A model generated the notes under the pieces. The model had not been told where the DNA came from and made no database searches. It saw only the letters and a list, made by a program, of their open reading frames with translations. Shown here in pieces: positions 53,858 to 63,013 of a DNA stretch of 64,000 bases (position 1 is its first letter; the number at the start of each line of letters is the position of its first letter). A program made the translations under genes and the position numbers. The stretch comes from SAR116 cluster bacterium (lineage in GTDB: Bacteria; Pseudomonadota; Alphaproteobacteria; Puniceispirillales; Puniceispirillaceae): assembly GCA_004212735.1 (NCBI GenBank), contig SHBD01000001.1:62001-126000 (forward strand), read 5' to 3'.

Positions 53858-54931
53858 TCATTGCCAAGGCATTGTTTGATGATCTTTGATCTGCGGGGAA
53901 ATTGAAATCTGGACAACTTCATTTTGCGTGCCAAGTCTCATTCTCGGGCCCCATGTGCCGCTGCCAGATGAGACATACAAATGGGAGTTCAGACGTCTGT
54001 ACATACCGTAAACCGTTCTGAACTGCATCCGTACCAGAAGATTGAAGGGGAATATCTGTCCGTTATGTGTGTGCCCAGAGAGCATTAAATCCGTCTTTTC
54101 TGGCGCACGATGCCACAAGGAAGGCTGATGGACCATCAGTAAATTGAAACTGTCATCACTGATCAGGTTTCTGGCAATATCGGATTGTGTCTTGGGTGCC
54201 TGATTGTCGCTGATGCCAATGATGTTAAGCTCATCAAACTGGGTTGATTGGTTATCCAGAACGGTGAAGCCGAATTTAGTCAGATTAGCGATTCTTTCGT
54301 TATGGTTCTTGACGTAATATTCGTGATTTCCAGTGACAAAGAAGATCGGTGTTTCCAGGGCTTTGAGGAGGTTCAAATCGTCATCGTTAAAGGCGCTCGA
54401 GTCAAAAAGATCACCGCCGATGAGCAGGTGATCGTATTTCAGCCGATGAATCTGATCGCAAATTCTCTCCAGATGCCGCTTCGGGTTGGAGCCCAGATGA
54501 ATGTCGCTGATGAAAATGAGATTGTATTTTCGCTCTATTTTTGGAGACGTCAGGTGAATTGTCTTTAGGGCAATACTATTCCCACTCAAAATGGCTTTGA
54601 CACACACAACCATGGAAATGACAAGGCCAATCAAGCCAATCTCGATGGAAAAACCCGGTAACAGCACCGAGACTAGCAGTCCGATATTGAGCACCCAGAA
54701 TGCAATGAAGCCGATGCCCATTCCGTAGTAGATCACCCCGCTCAAAAGGCGGGATGTTAAGTGTGTCCTGAAATACACAAAGACGGCGAATCCAATTACT
54801 ACCGTCGGAAAAATAGTGACAGGCTCGATGATCTCGGCGGCGAAGAGCAAATGAGCGAGCACATTCAGTGGATATACATAGATCAGGAAACTGAGCACTG
54901 TTGTGATCGTGGCAAAAACAAGGTCACGCAA
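53858..54931 (-). CDS. Membrane-anchored metallophosphoesterase
   Basis: A 357-residue protein. Three or four membrane helices (about 5-115) precede a calcineurin-like domain with metal motifs SDIHLG (D143, H145), GGDLFD (D174), GNHEYY (N202, H203), HQPS and GHTHNGQ. This is the YkuE-like layout; members hydrolyse phosphate esters or lipid pyrophosphates. The start looks like TTG 54931 and is uncertain. A 60-base row I counted inside it is 43% GC against 53% in a row of the AEC gene, so it may be acquired. Confidence 0.82.
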   Translation of the reverse strand: MRDLVFATITTVLSFLIYVYPLNVLAHLLFAAEIIEPVTIFPTVVIGFAVFVYFRTHLTSRLLSGVIYYGMGIGFIAFWVLNIGLLVSVLLPGFSIEIGLIGLVISMVVCVKAILSGNSIALKTIHLTSPKIERKYNLIFISDIHLGSNPKRHLERICDQIHRLKYDHLLIGGDLFDSSAFNDDDLNLLKALETPIFFVTGNHEYYVKNHNERIANLTKFGFTVLDNQSTQFDELNIIGISDNQAPKTQSDIARNLISDDSFNLLMVHQPSLWHRAPEKTDLMLSGHTHNGQIFPFNLLVRMQFRTVYGMYRRLNSHLYVSSGSGTWGPRMRLGTQNEVVQISISPQIKDHQTMPWQ

Positions 54932-55150
54932 AAAAATAATCCCAACTCAATGACGAAACAGCACGCACGCGCCAAACGATACCAAAAAATGATATTTTAA
55001 AAAGAAAAATGGTGCGAGCATGCTGTCTCCTAACTTTTAAAATCTGCGGAACGTGGTTTAGGTGACTGGTTGCGCGGATCCCGGTTCTCGATAGCATGCC
55101 CATTCAAGCCTGAGCCTTTTAATTTTTTGTATGATGTTGGTTTTTCGCAA

Positions 55151-55885
55151 ATGACCCCAGACATTTTTCGTTCCCTTCCCGCTGTGATACACGCACTGAA
55201 GACCCCCCGTTCGCCGCGCAGTGTCTTGAATTACATGTGCGCCTCCGACACCGCAGACCCGCAGGTTAGAGAGGCTCTCAACACAGAAGACAAAGTTACA
55301 CCTCTTCTGGGAATTTGGTTCGCCGGTGGAAGTGCATTGGATGGTCTATGTCAGCCGTTTGCCCCAGTGATTCGTGAGTTAAAAGCTAACCCTCCAACAT
55401 TGGTTGGTGCAGAGTGGGAGAATGTTGAAGGCAGAGTGGCCAGAGTCTTGTTGGCTGACCAGCTTTCGAGATCATGTTTTCGCGGCACTCCAGAGGCGTT
55501 TTCATTTGACCCAATTGGACGAGAACTGGTTCGTGAACTCGTAAGCGATGGCACAGTGGATGAAACATTGAAACTTCCCGCCGCGCTTTTGTATCTGTTG
55601 CCCTGGGCATTGGCGCATTCAGAAGATGTGAGTGATTTGGAGCGCGCGTGTGAAGTGATCGATTTAGCCGCCGCCGCCAACCCTGACTTCAAGCTGTTCC
55701 AGGGTAGAAATAGGCAAGCTGTCGATCAGCATCGTCAGGTATTGGAAAAGTTTAGCAGATATCCCCAGAGGAATGGGCAATTTGGCCGAACAAATACGCC
55801 GGAGGAAACCGCCTGGTTGAACGACAAAGAAAACCTGCCTACCTGGGCCGGTGGCAAACTCTCATTTGATAGATCCATCAGATGA
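55151..55885 (+). CDS. DUF924 family protein
   Basis: About 244 residues. LLADQLSRSCFRGTPEAFSFDP, PWALAHSEDVSDLERACEV and FSRYPQRNGQFGRTNTPEE match the DUF924 pattern. The conserved His is Gln in the PQRN position. The fold is TPR-like and all-helical; function is unknown. The start is not clear: ATG 55151 is used, but the frame is open from 55070. Confidence 0.7.
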   Translation: MTPDIFRSLPAVIHALKTPRSPRSVLNYMCASDTADPQVREALNTEDKVTPLLGIWFAGGSALDGLCQPFAPVIRELKANPPTLVGAEWENVEGRVARVLLADQLSRSCFRGTPEAFSFDPIGRELVRELVSDGTVDETLKLPAALLYLLPWALAHSEDVSDLERACEVIDLAAAANPDFKLFQGRNRQAVDQHRQVLEKFSRYPQRNGQFGRTNTPEETAWLNDKENLPTWAGGKLSFDRSIR

Positions 55886-55939
55886 ATTTGAGGCTTATAG
55901 TCGTTTGACCCATTGGTCCTTTGGAAGTGGGAGTCACCT

Positions 55940-56008
55940 GTGTCTAAGACTCACAGAGGTGGGTGCTTGTGTGGCAACTTGCGTTATGAGGTGGTTGGAA
56001 GTTTCTGA
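55940..56008 (+). pseudogene. N-terminal remnant of a GFA-family enzyme
   Basis: A 22-codon frame from GTG 55940 (GGGAG site upstream) reads MSKTHRGGCLCGNLRYEVVG then SF and TGA. GGCLCGxxRYEV is the zinc-binding signature that opens glutathione-dependent formaldehyde-activating (GFA) proteins. The following CHC motif and the rest of the domain are absent. It is best read as a gene fragment left by a deletion next to the tRNA-Arg gene. Confidence 0.6.
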
Positions 56009-56122
56009 TGAGGGTCCATATGGCGGGCCGATGAAGAAAGTGAACACCGCCAATACTCCGCCAAGCACCCCGGTCAGGGCCTCAGGAAAAACGTAGGCAT
56101 TTGCGGGTTCTAGAATGGGGAA

Positions 56123-56199
56123 TGGCGCGCTCGGGAAGATTCGAACTCCCGACCCCCAGATTCGTAGTCTGGTGCTCTATCCAGCTGAGCTACGAGCGC
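56123..56199 (-). tRNA. tRNA-Arg (anticodon ACG)
   Basis: On the minus strand the 5-prime acceptor GCGCTCG pairs with CGAGCGC near the 3-prime end, discriminator G, and CCA is encoded (56125-56123). The D arm is AGCTCAGCTGGATAGAGC, the anticodon stem CCAGA/TCTGG encloses CTACGAA with anticodon ACG, and the T-arm carries GTTCGAATC. All stems pair. ACG is normally edited to ICG by TadA to read CGU, CGC and CGA. Confidence 0.97.
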
Positions 56200-56244
56200 A
56201 TCTCGCAGACCCCGCATGTTGACGCAGCCTCTGAGAGTTGGCGC

Positions 56245-56273
56245 AACATAGGCCAACATATCAGTGCATGCAA
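56245..56273 (-). promoter_or_regulatory. Candidate tRNA-Arg promoter
   Basis: Minus-strand TTGCAT (56273-56268) and TATGTT (56250-56245) with a 17-base spacer, about 45 bases upstream of the tRNA 5-prime end. Confidence 0.5.
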
Positions 56274-56396
56274 CCCCTTTATCCGGCTATCTGATCTGGG
56301 GTTTTGTATTGCTGTGCGGCGACCGGGAGCATTGAATTTTTCTCTGGTGAACAGCTCTTTGACAGCTTCAGGCACGCATTATTTTCAAAAATCATC

Positions 56397-56424
56397 TTGT
56401 CATTGATCGCCATCACATTAAAGT
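56397..56424 (+). promoter_or_regulatory. Candidate gpt promoter
   Basis: TTGTCA at 56397-56402 and TAAAGT at 56419-56424 with a 16-base spacer, 37 bases before the gpt ATG. A second TTGACA at 56359 has a poorly spaced -10. Confidence 0.35.
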
Positions 56425-56461
56425 CTGCGGCCTTACTTGATCAGTTCATTGGGCCGTTGAC

Positions 56462-56944
56462 ATGTCGGATTCCTATCAAAAGTCGTTTCCTGTTTCATGG
56501 GAAGAGCTTCACCGGACGTCAAAGGCACTGGCCTGGCGCTTGCTTGAATTGGGCCCATTTACAGGCGTCGTGGCGGTGACACGTGGCGGCCTTGTGCCAG
56601 CGGCAATTGTCGCGCGTGAACTTGAGATAAGGGTGATCGAAACAGCCTGCATATCCTCCTATCACGGAAAGGATAGGGGCGGACTTGAAGTGCTAAAGTC
56701 TGCTGACGTGGCCGAACAGGGCAAGGGCTGGCTAATCGTCGATGATCTGGTGGATACCGGCGAGACCGCAAAGGCGTTGCGCCAGATGCTACCAGATGCA
56801 CATTTTGCGACGGTCTATGCAAAGCCTGCTGGCCGGCCTCTTGTTGACACCTTCGTCACCGAGGTATCGCAGGACACATGGATTTTCTTCCCCTGGGACA
56901 TGGAACCGCAGCCATCGACGCCAATCATCGGGCTGCGCGGCTAG
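56462..56944 (+). CDS. gpt: Xanthine-guanine phosphoribosyltransferase
   Basis: A 160-residue type I phosphoribosyltransferase that salvages xanthine and guanine. The PRPP loop is [14 protein letters not shown], the pyrophosphate loop VTRGGLVPA, and the C-terminal base pocket [11 protein letters not shown] matches Gpt. Its 3-prime end overlaps the converging sensor-kinase gene by four bases. Confidence 0.94.
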   Translation: MSDSYQKSFPVSWEELHRTSKALAWRLLELGPFTGVVAVTRGGLVPAAIVARELEIRVIETACISSYHGKDRGGLEVLKSADVAEQGKGWLIVDDLVDTGETAKALRQMLPDAHFATVYAKPAGRPLVDTFVTEVSQDTWIFFPWDMEPQPSTPIIGLRG

Positions 56945-58327
56945 TTCAGGAAAATCTGTTTGGGCAGGTGCAGCCTGAATTCGCTGCCGTCTTGGTTTGA
57001 GCGGGTCAATTTCAGATTACCACCAAGCGCCACAGCAAGGTCGCGGGCGATGGCAAGACCAAGGCCTGTGCCGCCAGCCTTTGTTGTTTTGAATGCCTGA
57101 AATAATGTTCGTCGTGCGTCTTCACTGATGCCGGGGCCATTGTCAAGAATGTCGATGACGCCAAGGTGGCCGGCCCTCCAGATATCAATTTTCAATTCGG
57201 TGGCGCCGACAATGCCCGCATTGCGGGCCAAGTTCAGCAGGATGTGAAACATGATCTTCCTATCGGCGAAGATCTGCGACGGTCCTTCATAGATAACCTC
57301 CATCCCGGTGGCGATTTCCAATTCGTCCGCTACCTCATTCATCGGGATGATGTCGGGCTTGGGTGGTGGCACCTCAACAAGATAATCGAGCATCGACTGG
57401 CAGAGATCTACAGCTTGTTCAAGCGACCGGACGACATGGGGTGCTGACCGGCGAACTTTCGGGTCGTCTGAGCTCATCAACGCATCGGTCACCAACGTTG
57501 CAGAGCTGAGAACATTACGGATGTCATGGTTGATTTTGGTAACCGCTTCACCGATGTCGGCAAGCCTTTCGCGCTGGCGAAGGGCGATCAGGGTGTTGCG
57601 CTGCATTTGCTCGACGGCCTTTGCCGCCTTGTTGAATTCACGAGACTGGGTGACGTAGGTTGGTAGCGGCCTGGCAATCGTCGGATCAGTGCTGAAGCTA
57701 TTGATCGTCTCGACCAGCGCATGAAGCGGCTGTGATAGAAAGCGCCACAACAACCATTGGCCAAAGGAGTACAAACCGAGTGAAACGAGAAAAGTGATCA
57801 CAAAACTTTTAAAGAAAAAAATCTGCAAGTCTCGTTGCAACTCCGCCATTGATATGCCGATAACCAGATCTTTCCGAAAGGGCAGGTCGTTTACATAAGT
57901 GATCTGATTTTGTCGCCCAGTGACAATTTCCAAAGCAGACTTGACAGCGTGGAAGTCAAGTCGAGGTCTGGATAATTCAGAGTGTGATATCGTGGAGAAG
58001 GCTTTGTCTGGTCTTTTGCCATAAAGGGATGTTTAACCCCTCATCACCGTCAATTGCCAGAAAGTGAATGATGTTGCCCAGCGGGGGGAGTTTGACGTCA
58101 TTGGGAACCTCATCCAAAGCTTTGACGGCCATGGTGATTTCCGGCAGATGCGTATTAAGCAGGGTCATCGCGAGGCGGCTCTGATGAAATGAAATGCTGA
58201 CCATTGCCATCACAAATGCCAGAACGATAATGATTGGCATACCTGATCTGAACCAGGGGGCAAAATACAGGGCACGGCTTTCACCGCCAGTGTCACTGGT
58301 TTGCGGTCTTTGGCTTGTTTTTTTCAT
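56941..58327 (-). pseudogene. Sensor histidine kinase split by a one-base frameshift
   Basis: From ATG 58327 a frame encodes a first membrane helix (MPIIIVLAFVMAMVSISF) and part of a periplasmic domain and stops at 57977. A second frame is open from 58032 to 56941 and holds the rest of that domain (through HAVKSALEIVTG), a second helix (FVITFLVSLGLYSFGQWLL), a linker, the H-box INHDIRN and the ATPase (NAG, DNGPGISEDA, GTGLGLAIARD). The frames join if one T is removed from the TTTT run at 58014-58017, giving about 461 residues. Without the repair, two proteins or only a truncated kinase would be made. Its response regulator is not nearby. Confidence 0.75.
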
Positions 58328-58532
58328 GCACATTCCACAGTTACGGCGAGCTGAGTACCCCTGAGTATTAGTGTGATTAGCAATTGAGCCAAAACTGTCA
58401 GAGTCAACGCATGCACCACCAGAACATGGCTAAGGCGGATAGAGAGCCTTTTCACTGGCGCTTTGCGCCAAATATCTGTTTCATGTGCCGAATGTCAGCC
58501 AGATGAGATGATCGATATCTGGGCAAAAGACA

Positions 58533-58561
58533 TTGACAGCAAGCCGCTTGCGGCATACAAC
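58533..58561 (+). promoter_or_regulatory. rpmH promoter
   Basis: A perfect TTGACA at 58533-58538, a 17-base spacer and TACAAC at 58556-58561, 47 bases before the rpmH start. The spacer contains the inverted repeat GCAAG/CTTGC. Confidence 0.7.
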
Positions 58562-58608
58562 GCGGGCTCAGATTTCAGATAACCAGATTTTTCGTAAGGA
58601 GCGTCATC

Positions 58609-58743
58609 ATGAAACGCACCTATCAGCCAAGCGTATTGGTTCGCAAGCGTCGCCACGGATTCCGGTCTCGGATGGCCACTGTCGGCGGTCGTCGTGTGCT
58701 GCGGGCACGTCGCGCCAAGGGCCGTGCGCGCCTGTCAGCTTAA
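58609..58743 (+). CDS. rpmH: 50S ribosomal protein L34
   Basis: 44 residues, [20 protein letters not shown] at the start and KGRARLSA at the end, the standard L34 length and motif. A TAAGGAG site lies eight bases upstream. It is followed 15 bases later by rnpA, the universal order. Confidence 0.98.
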   Translation: MKRTYQPSVLVRKRRHGFRSRMATVGGRRVLRARRAKGRARLSA

Positions 58744-58758
58744 TCGGCGGGATCAAGA

Positions 58759-59181
58759 TTGTTGCCCGGGGTAACGAGCATTCCGTCGAGAGCCGGTTTT
58801 CTGCGTGCCCGCAATTACGGTCTCAAAGCGGTTTCGCGTGGCCTTGTCATGCAGGCAGCGCCGAATCATCTCGCTGATTGGCGGGTTGGGTTCACAGCAT
58901 CCAAGAAAATCGGAAATGCAGTTACCCGCAATCGGGCGCGCCGGCGGTTGCGTGCTGTCATGCGCGAAAGCCTGCAGCCCGTGGCGCGTTTGGGCCTCGA
59001 TTATGTGATGATTGCCCGATATGACACGGCCAGACGCGAGTGGCAGCATCTCGTTGACGACGTCGAAAAGATGGTCGGCTACCTTCATCGCCAGATTGAT
59101 CACAGGATAGACCATCAGTTAGACAGCCCGCATGGTGAGAGTCAGAGTGCCCGTTCTGCACGCAAGGGTGGACAGGCCTGA
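58759..59181 (+). CDS. rnpA: Ribonuclease P protein component
   Basis: A 140-residue basic protein that assists the RNase P RNA in maturing tRNA 5-prime ends. FTASKKIGNAVTRNRARRRL is the RNR motif region. It starts with TTG (58759 or the next codon). Its stop overlaps the yidD start. The tail is Ser/Arg-rich. Confidence 0.95.
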   Translation: MLPGVTSIPSRAGFLRARNYGLKAVSRGLVMQAAPNHLADWRVGFTASKKIGNAVTRNRARRRLRAVMRESLQPVARLGLDYVMIARYDTARREWQHLVDDVEKMVGYLHRQIDHRIDHQLDSPHGESQSARSARKGGQA

Positions 59182-59519
59182 TGCCGAAACGAGTTTATTT
59201 TCCAGTCACACTATTGTACCGCTGTGTTGGCATGGTTCTGCAAGGGCTGTTGTGGCTTTATCAGGCTGTTATCTCGCCATTTATGGGTGCGCAATGCCGC
59301 CATTTGCCAACCTGCTCACAATATGCGAAAGACGCGTTAAGACTGCATGGCCCCTTGCGCGGATCGTGGTATGCGCTAAAACGTATCCTGCGATGCCATC
59401 CATGGGCAACGCCTGTTTTTGACCCAGTCCCGCCAGTCTGTTCTGGTGATGATCAAACCAACGCCGATAGGCACACCTCTGCCGATGGGCACAGCAGCGA
59501 AAGCAGTTGCGCCCGATGA
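59181..59519 (+). CDS. yidD: Membrane protein insertion efficiency factor YidD
   Basis: A 112-residue protein. An amphipathic N-terminal helix precedes CRHLPTCSQYAKDALRLHG and RILRCHPWATPVFDPVP, the conserved YidD cysteine motifs. It assists YidC-dependent insertion. The C-terminal 25 residues are poorly conserved and run to within 14 bases of yidC. Confidence 0.95.
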   Translation: MPKRVYFPVTLLYRCVGMVLQGLLWLYQAVISPFMGAQCRHLPTCSQYAKDALRLHGPLRGSWYALKRILRCHPWATPVFDPVPPVCSGDDQTNADRHTSADGHSSESSCAR

Positions 59520-59532
59520 AAAGGTCTTTGTA

Positions 59533-61290
59533 ATGAGTTCCGATAATCGCAATTTGCTCCTTGCTGTCGCTCTGTCGATGGCTGTTCTGTTTGGCTGGCA
59601 GATTCTTGTCGTTGGCCCCGAGATGGAAAAGGAAGCCGCGCAACAACAAGTGCTGGCCGAACAACAGGAAGAACGGGCAGCGGCAGATAGTGGGACCCCG
59701 CAGGCAATGGCAGCCGTAGATAGTCCCGGAACAGGCGCCATGCCAACCACAACGGGCGAAACGGCAACAGCCATCACCGATACGGCAAAGCGGATTATCA
59801 TCGACGCGCCGCTGGTCAGCGGTTCTTTCTCGCTACAAGGTGCCCGCATTGATGATGTGGTGCTGACCGATTACCGCGAAACGCAGGAAGTCGGATCGGA
59901 AAACATCCATTTCCTCAAAAAGATCAACGGTAACAATCCGTTTTTTGCCGAATTTGGATGGGCGGTGTCTGACACACTGCAGCCGATGCCCGCGGCTGAT
60001 ACGCTGTGGGCCGCCAGCGGTGACGTGCTGTCACCGGCAACACCTGTCACGTTGACATGGGACAATGGCAACGGCCTTGTGTTCACCCGCACTATCGCCA
60101 TCAACGATGATTACATTCTGACTTTTGATGACACGATCGCCAGTAGTTTGGACACGGCGCTCACGGTCTTTCCCTATGGTCTGGTTCGCCGTCATGGAAC
60201 GCCCCCGACAAGCGGCATCTACATTCTTCATGAAGGCGCGCTTGGCGTCTTTGATGAAACGCTGAGTGAGGAAGATTATGACGACATCAAGGATGCCGAT
60301 GGTGGTGTTTCGAAAATAGACCCGGAACAGCCCGGCGGTTGGATTGGTTTTACCGACAAATACTGGCTGGCGGCGGTTCTGCCAGATCAGGATCGCAATT
60401 ATTCTTTTGCCTTCAAATCGCTGAACGGCCCAACCGACCGGTATCAGGTTGATTTTATCGACACCGCTGGCATGGTACTCGCCGCGGGGGGCAGCGTCAC
60501 CTCGAAAAGCCGTCTTTTTGCCGGCGCCAAAAAAGTTACACTCCTGGATCATTACGCTGACGAGTTTGGCATTCCAAATTTCGACCTCGCCATTGATTTT
60601 GGCTGGTTCTATTTCCTGACCAAGCCCTTCTTCTATGCAATCAACTGGCTCAATGGCATCCTTGGCAATTTTGGTTTGGCGACGATGGCATTCACTGTCC
60701 TTGTCAAACTTGTGTTCTTCCCGCTTGCCAACAAATCCTATCGGTCAATGGGCAAGATGCGTCTGCTGGCACCAAAGATTCAAAGTCTGCGCGAACGCCA
60801 TGGCGATGACCGCATGGCGTTGAACAAGGAGATGATGGCGCTCTACAAGGCAGAACAGGTCAACCCGGCGGCGGGCTGTTTGCCTGTATTATTGCAGATC
60901 CCGGTTTTCTTTGCCCTTTACAAGGTGCTGTTTGTCACGATTGAAATGCGGCATGCACCTTTCTTTGGTTGGATCACCGATCTGTCAGCACCCGACCCAA
61001 CATCGATTTTCAATCTCTTTGGCATTCTGCCCTATTCGACGGAGTTCCTGCCGCCTTTCCTGCAACTGGGTGTGTGGCCAATTCTTATGGGAATCTCGAT
61101 GTTTCTTCAGATGCGCCTCAACCCGGCACCACCTGACCCCATTCAGGCCAAGGTGTTTCAATTCATGCCGCTTTTCTTCACCTTTCTCCTGGCCACCTTC
61201 CCGGCGGGTCTGGTGATCTATTGGACATGGAACAACCTTCTTTCCATGGCACAGCAATGGTTCATTATGAAGCGCGTGGAACAGAGTTGA
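59533..61290 (+). CDS. yidC: Membrane protein insertase YidC
   Basis: A 585-residue inner-membrane insertase. An N-terminal helix (NLLLAVALSMAVLFGWQ) leads to a large periplasmic beta domain (about 70-340) and the conserved five-helix C-terminal domain, with MGKMRLLAPKIQSLRERHGDD, NPAAGCLPVLLQIPVFFALY and the last helix LATFPAGLVIYWTWNNLLSM. ATG 59533 gives MSSDNRNLLLAV, a typical start; the frame is open further upstream inside yidD. Confidence 0.97.
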   Translation: MSSDNRNLLLAVALSMAVLFGWQILVVGPEMEKEAAQQQVLAEQQEERAAADSGTPQAMAAVDSPGTGAMPTTTGETATAITDTAKRIIIDAPLVSGSFSLQGARIDDVVLTDYRETQEVGSENIHFLKKINGNNPFFAEFGWAVSDTLQPMPAADTLWAASGDVLSPATPVTLTWDNGNGLVFTRTIAINDDYILTFDDTIASSLDTALTVFPYGLVRRHGTPPTSGIYILHEGALGVFDETLSEEDYDDIKDADGGVSKIDPEQPGGWIGFTDKYWLAAVLPDQDRNYSFAFKSLNGPTDRYQVDFIDTAGMVLAAGGSVTSKSRLFAGAKKVTLLDHYADEFGIPNFDLAIDFGWFYFLTKPFFYAINWLNGILGNFGLATMAFTVLVKLVFFPLANKSYRSMGKMRLLAPKIQSLRERHGDDRMALNKEMMALYKAEQVNPAAGCLPVLLQIPVFFALYKVLFVTIEMRHAPFFGWITDLSAPDPTSIFNLFGILPYSTEFLPPFLQLGVWPILMGISMFLQMRLNPAPPDPIQAKVFQFMPLFFTFLLATFPAGLVIYWTWNNLLSMAQQWFIMKRVEQS

Positions 61291-61913
61291 CGCCGGACCA
61301 GCTAGAAGCAGGCCGCCTGCTTTTTGCTGGTCAGTGTGATTTTATCGCCGCTGCCAACAACATGCCTGCCCTGCCGCCAATCACGCTGCCAGAGGTGTGT
61401 TTTGCAGGACGGTCGAATGTTGGCAAATCGTCACTTGTAAACGCATTGACAGGGCGCAAAACCCTGGCGAGAACCTCACAAACGCCGGGGCGCACACGGC
61501 AACTGATCTTTTTCGACCTTGCGCACCGGCTGCAGCTGGTTGATCTGCCCGGCTATGGCTATGCTTCGGCGCCAAAGACCGACGTCATGGCCTGGACAAA
61601 TTTGACCCGGAAATTTCTGGCAGGGCGCGCATCATTGCAGCGTGTGTTTCTGTTGATTGATTCGCGGCGCGGAATCGGCAAGGCCGATCAAGAGATCATG
61701 CGTCTGCTTGATGATACGGCGGTGTCCTGGGCCGCTGTCATGACCAAGGCTGACAAATTAAAGCCGGCTGAGCTTGCGAAAGTATGCAAAGCAACCGAGA
61801 CTGCGATCGCCACGCATGTTGCGGCCTTCCCCGAGTTGTTTGTCACCTCGTCCGAACGGGGTGATGGCCTTGCACATTTGCGGGGGCATCTTGCGATGTT
61901 TGCCGAAAACTAG
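61287..61913 (+). CDS. engB: Ribosome biogenesis GTPase EngB/YsxC
   Basis: About 208 residues from a TTG that overlaps the yidC stop (TTGA). The G domain has AGRSNVGKSSLVNAL (G1), TSQTPGRTRQ (G2 region), DLPGYGYA (G3) and TKADK (G4). It functions in 50S assembly. The TTG gives MTPDQLEAGRLLFAG, matching alphaproteobacterial EngB starts; ATG 61257 is an alternative. Confidence 0.94.
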   Translation: MTPDQLEAGRLLFAGQCDFIAAANNMPALPPITLPEVCFAGRSNVGKSSLVNALTGRKTLARTSQTPGRTRQLIFFDLAHRLQLVDLPGYGYASAPKTDVMAWTNLTRKFLAGRASLQRVFLLIDSRRGIGKADQEIMRLLDDTAVSWAAVMTKADKLKPAELAKVCKATETAIATHVAAFPELFVTSSERGDGLAHLRGHLAMFAEN

Positions 61914-62060
61914 GCATTTTTCGCTGTTTATCGCGTCATGTGGGGCTTGCTTATCTCACCACAATACAGATATTTTGGCAGGCGCAGTTGGTGCGCATAC
62001 GGGGCGGCCTGATACCACCTTGTCCCGTCTGAGACTGATCGCTGGTTGAAGGGCGGCACT

Positions 62061-62969
62061 ATGGATGATTCGCAAAACACATCGGCAGACCAGTTCCTCG
62101 AAAAAGCAGGTATGCTGATCGAAGCTCTGCCGTTCATGCGCCGCTACTCTGATAAGACCATCGTTGTCAAATTTGGTGGCCATGCCATGGGCGAGCCTGA
62201 ATATGTGAGCGCCTTTGCATCTGATATTGCGCTTCTCGATCAGGTGGGAGCACGGCCTGTCGTGGTGCATGGCGGCGGCCCACAGATTGGCGAGATGCTG
62301 AAGAAGCTGCAGATTGAGTCGAATTTTGTCGACGGTTTGCGGGTGACAGATGAAGCAACCATATCTGTTGTTGAAATGGTTTTGGCTGGAGGGATTAACA
62401 AAGCGCTTGTTGCCGCCATCACCATGGCTGGTGGTCGTGCTGTCGGTATTTCCGGCAAGGATGGTAGCTTGATCATGGCACGCAAGCTGAAGGCTCAGGC
62501 GAAATCAGCTGAGAGCGCGATAGAGAAAGTTGTTGACCTTGGCTTTGTTGGTGAACCCTCGAAGATCAACACTGAAGTTCTGGACGCACTCGGTGAAAAA
62601 AATCTGATCCCCGTTGTGGCTCCGGTTGGTGGTGGTGAGGACGGGATGACTTACAACATCAATGCTGACACGGCAGCCGGTGCTATCTCTGCTGCGCTTG
62701 GTGCCACGCGGATGTTGATGCTGACAGATGTTTCAGGGGTGCTCGACAACGCTGGCAATCTGATGTCCGAACTCACGGTGAGCGAGGCAGAAAGCCTGAT
62801 CCATGACGGTACGGTCTCTGGCGGGATGATCCCAAAGGTTGAGACCTGTATTCAGGCTGTCCTTGGCGGGGCCGAAGCTGCGGTTATCATGGACGGACGC
62901 GCGCCGCATGCCTTGCTTGTCGAATTGTTTACCGAACATGGGATGGGCACCTTTATCAAGCCTGACTAG
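62061..62969 (+). CDS. argB: Acetylglutamate kinase
   Basis: A 302-residue amino-acid kinase phosphorylating N-acetyl-L-glutamate, step two of arginine synthesis. [24 protein letters not shown] and the [12 protein letters not shown] and [10 protein letters not shown] loops are visible. The length and extra N-terminal helix ([18 protein letters not shown]) indicate the arginine-inhibited hexameric type. ATG 62061 follows an AAGGGCGG site. Confidence 0.96.
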   Translation: MDDSQNTSADQFLEKAGMLIEALPFMRRYSDKTIVVKFGGHAMGEPEYVSAFASDIALLDQVGARPVVVHGGGPQIGEMLKKLQIESNFVDGLRVTDEATISVVEMVLAGGINKALVAAITMAGGRAVGISGKDGSLIMARKLKAQAKSAESAIEKVVDLGFVGEPSKINTEVLDALGEKNLIPVVAPVGGGEDGMTYNINADTAAGAISAALGATRMLMLTDVSGVLDNAGNLMSELTVSEAESLIHDGTVSGGMIPKVETCIQAVLGGAEAAVIMDGRAPHALLVELFTEHGMGTFIKPD

Positions 62970-63013
62970 ACTTCTAGTCGACCTCACAGAGTAAAAAGAT
63001 GGAGTTAATAATC

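Noticed and set aside
55990-56122. Minus-strand hydrophobic frame (ALTGVLGGVLAVFTFFIGPP)
   Set aside because: It could be the end of a small membrane protein, but there is no start codon or ribosome-binding site and it runs back into the tRNA gene.
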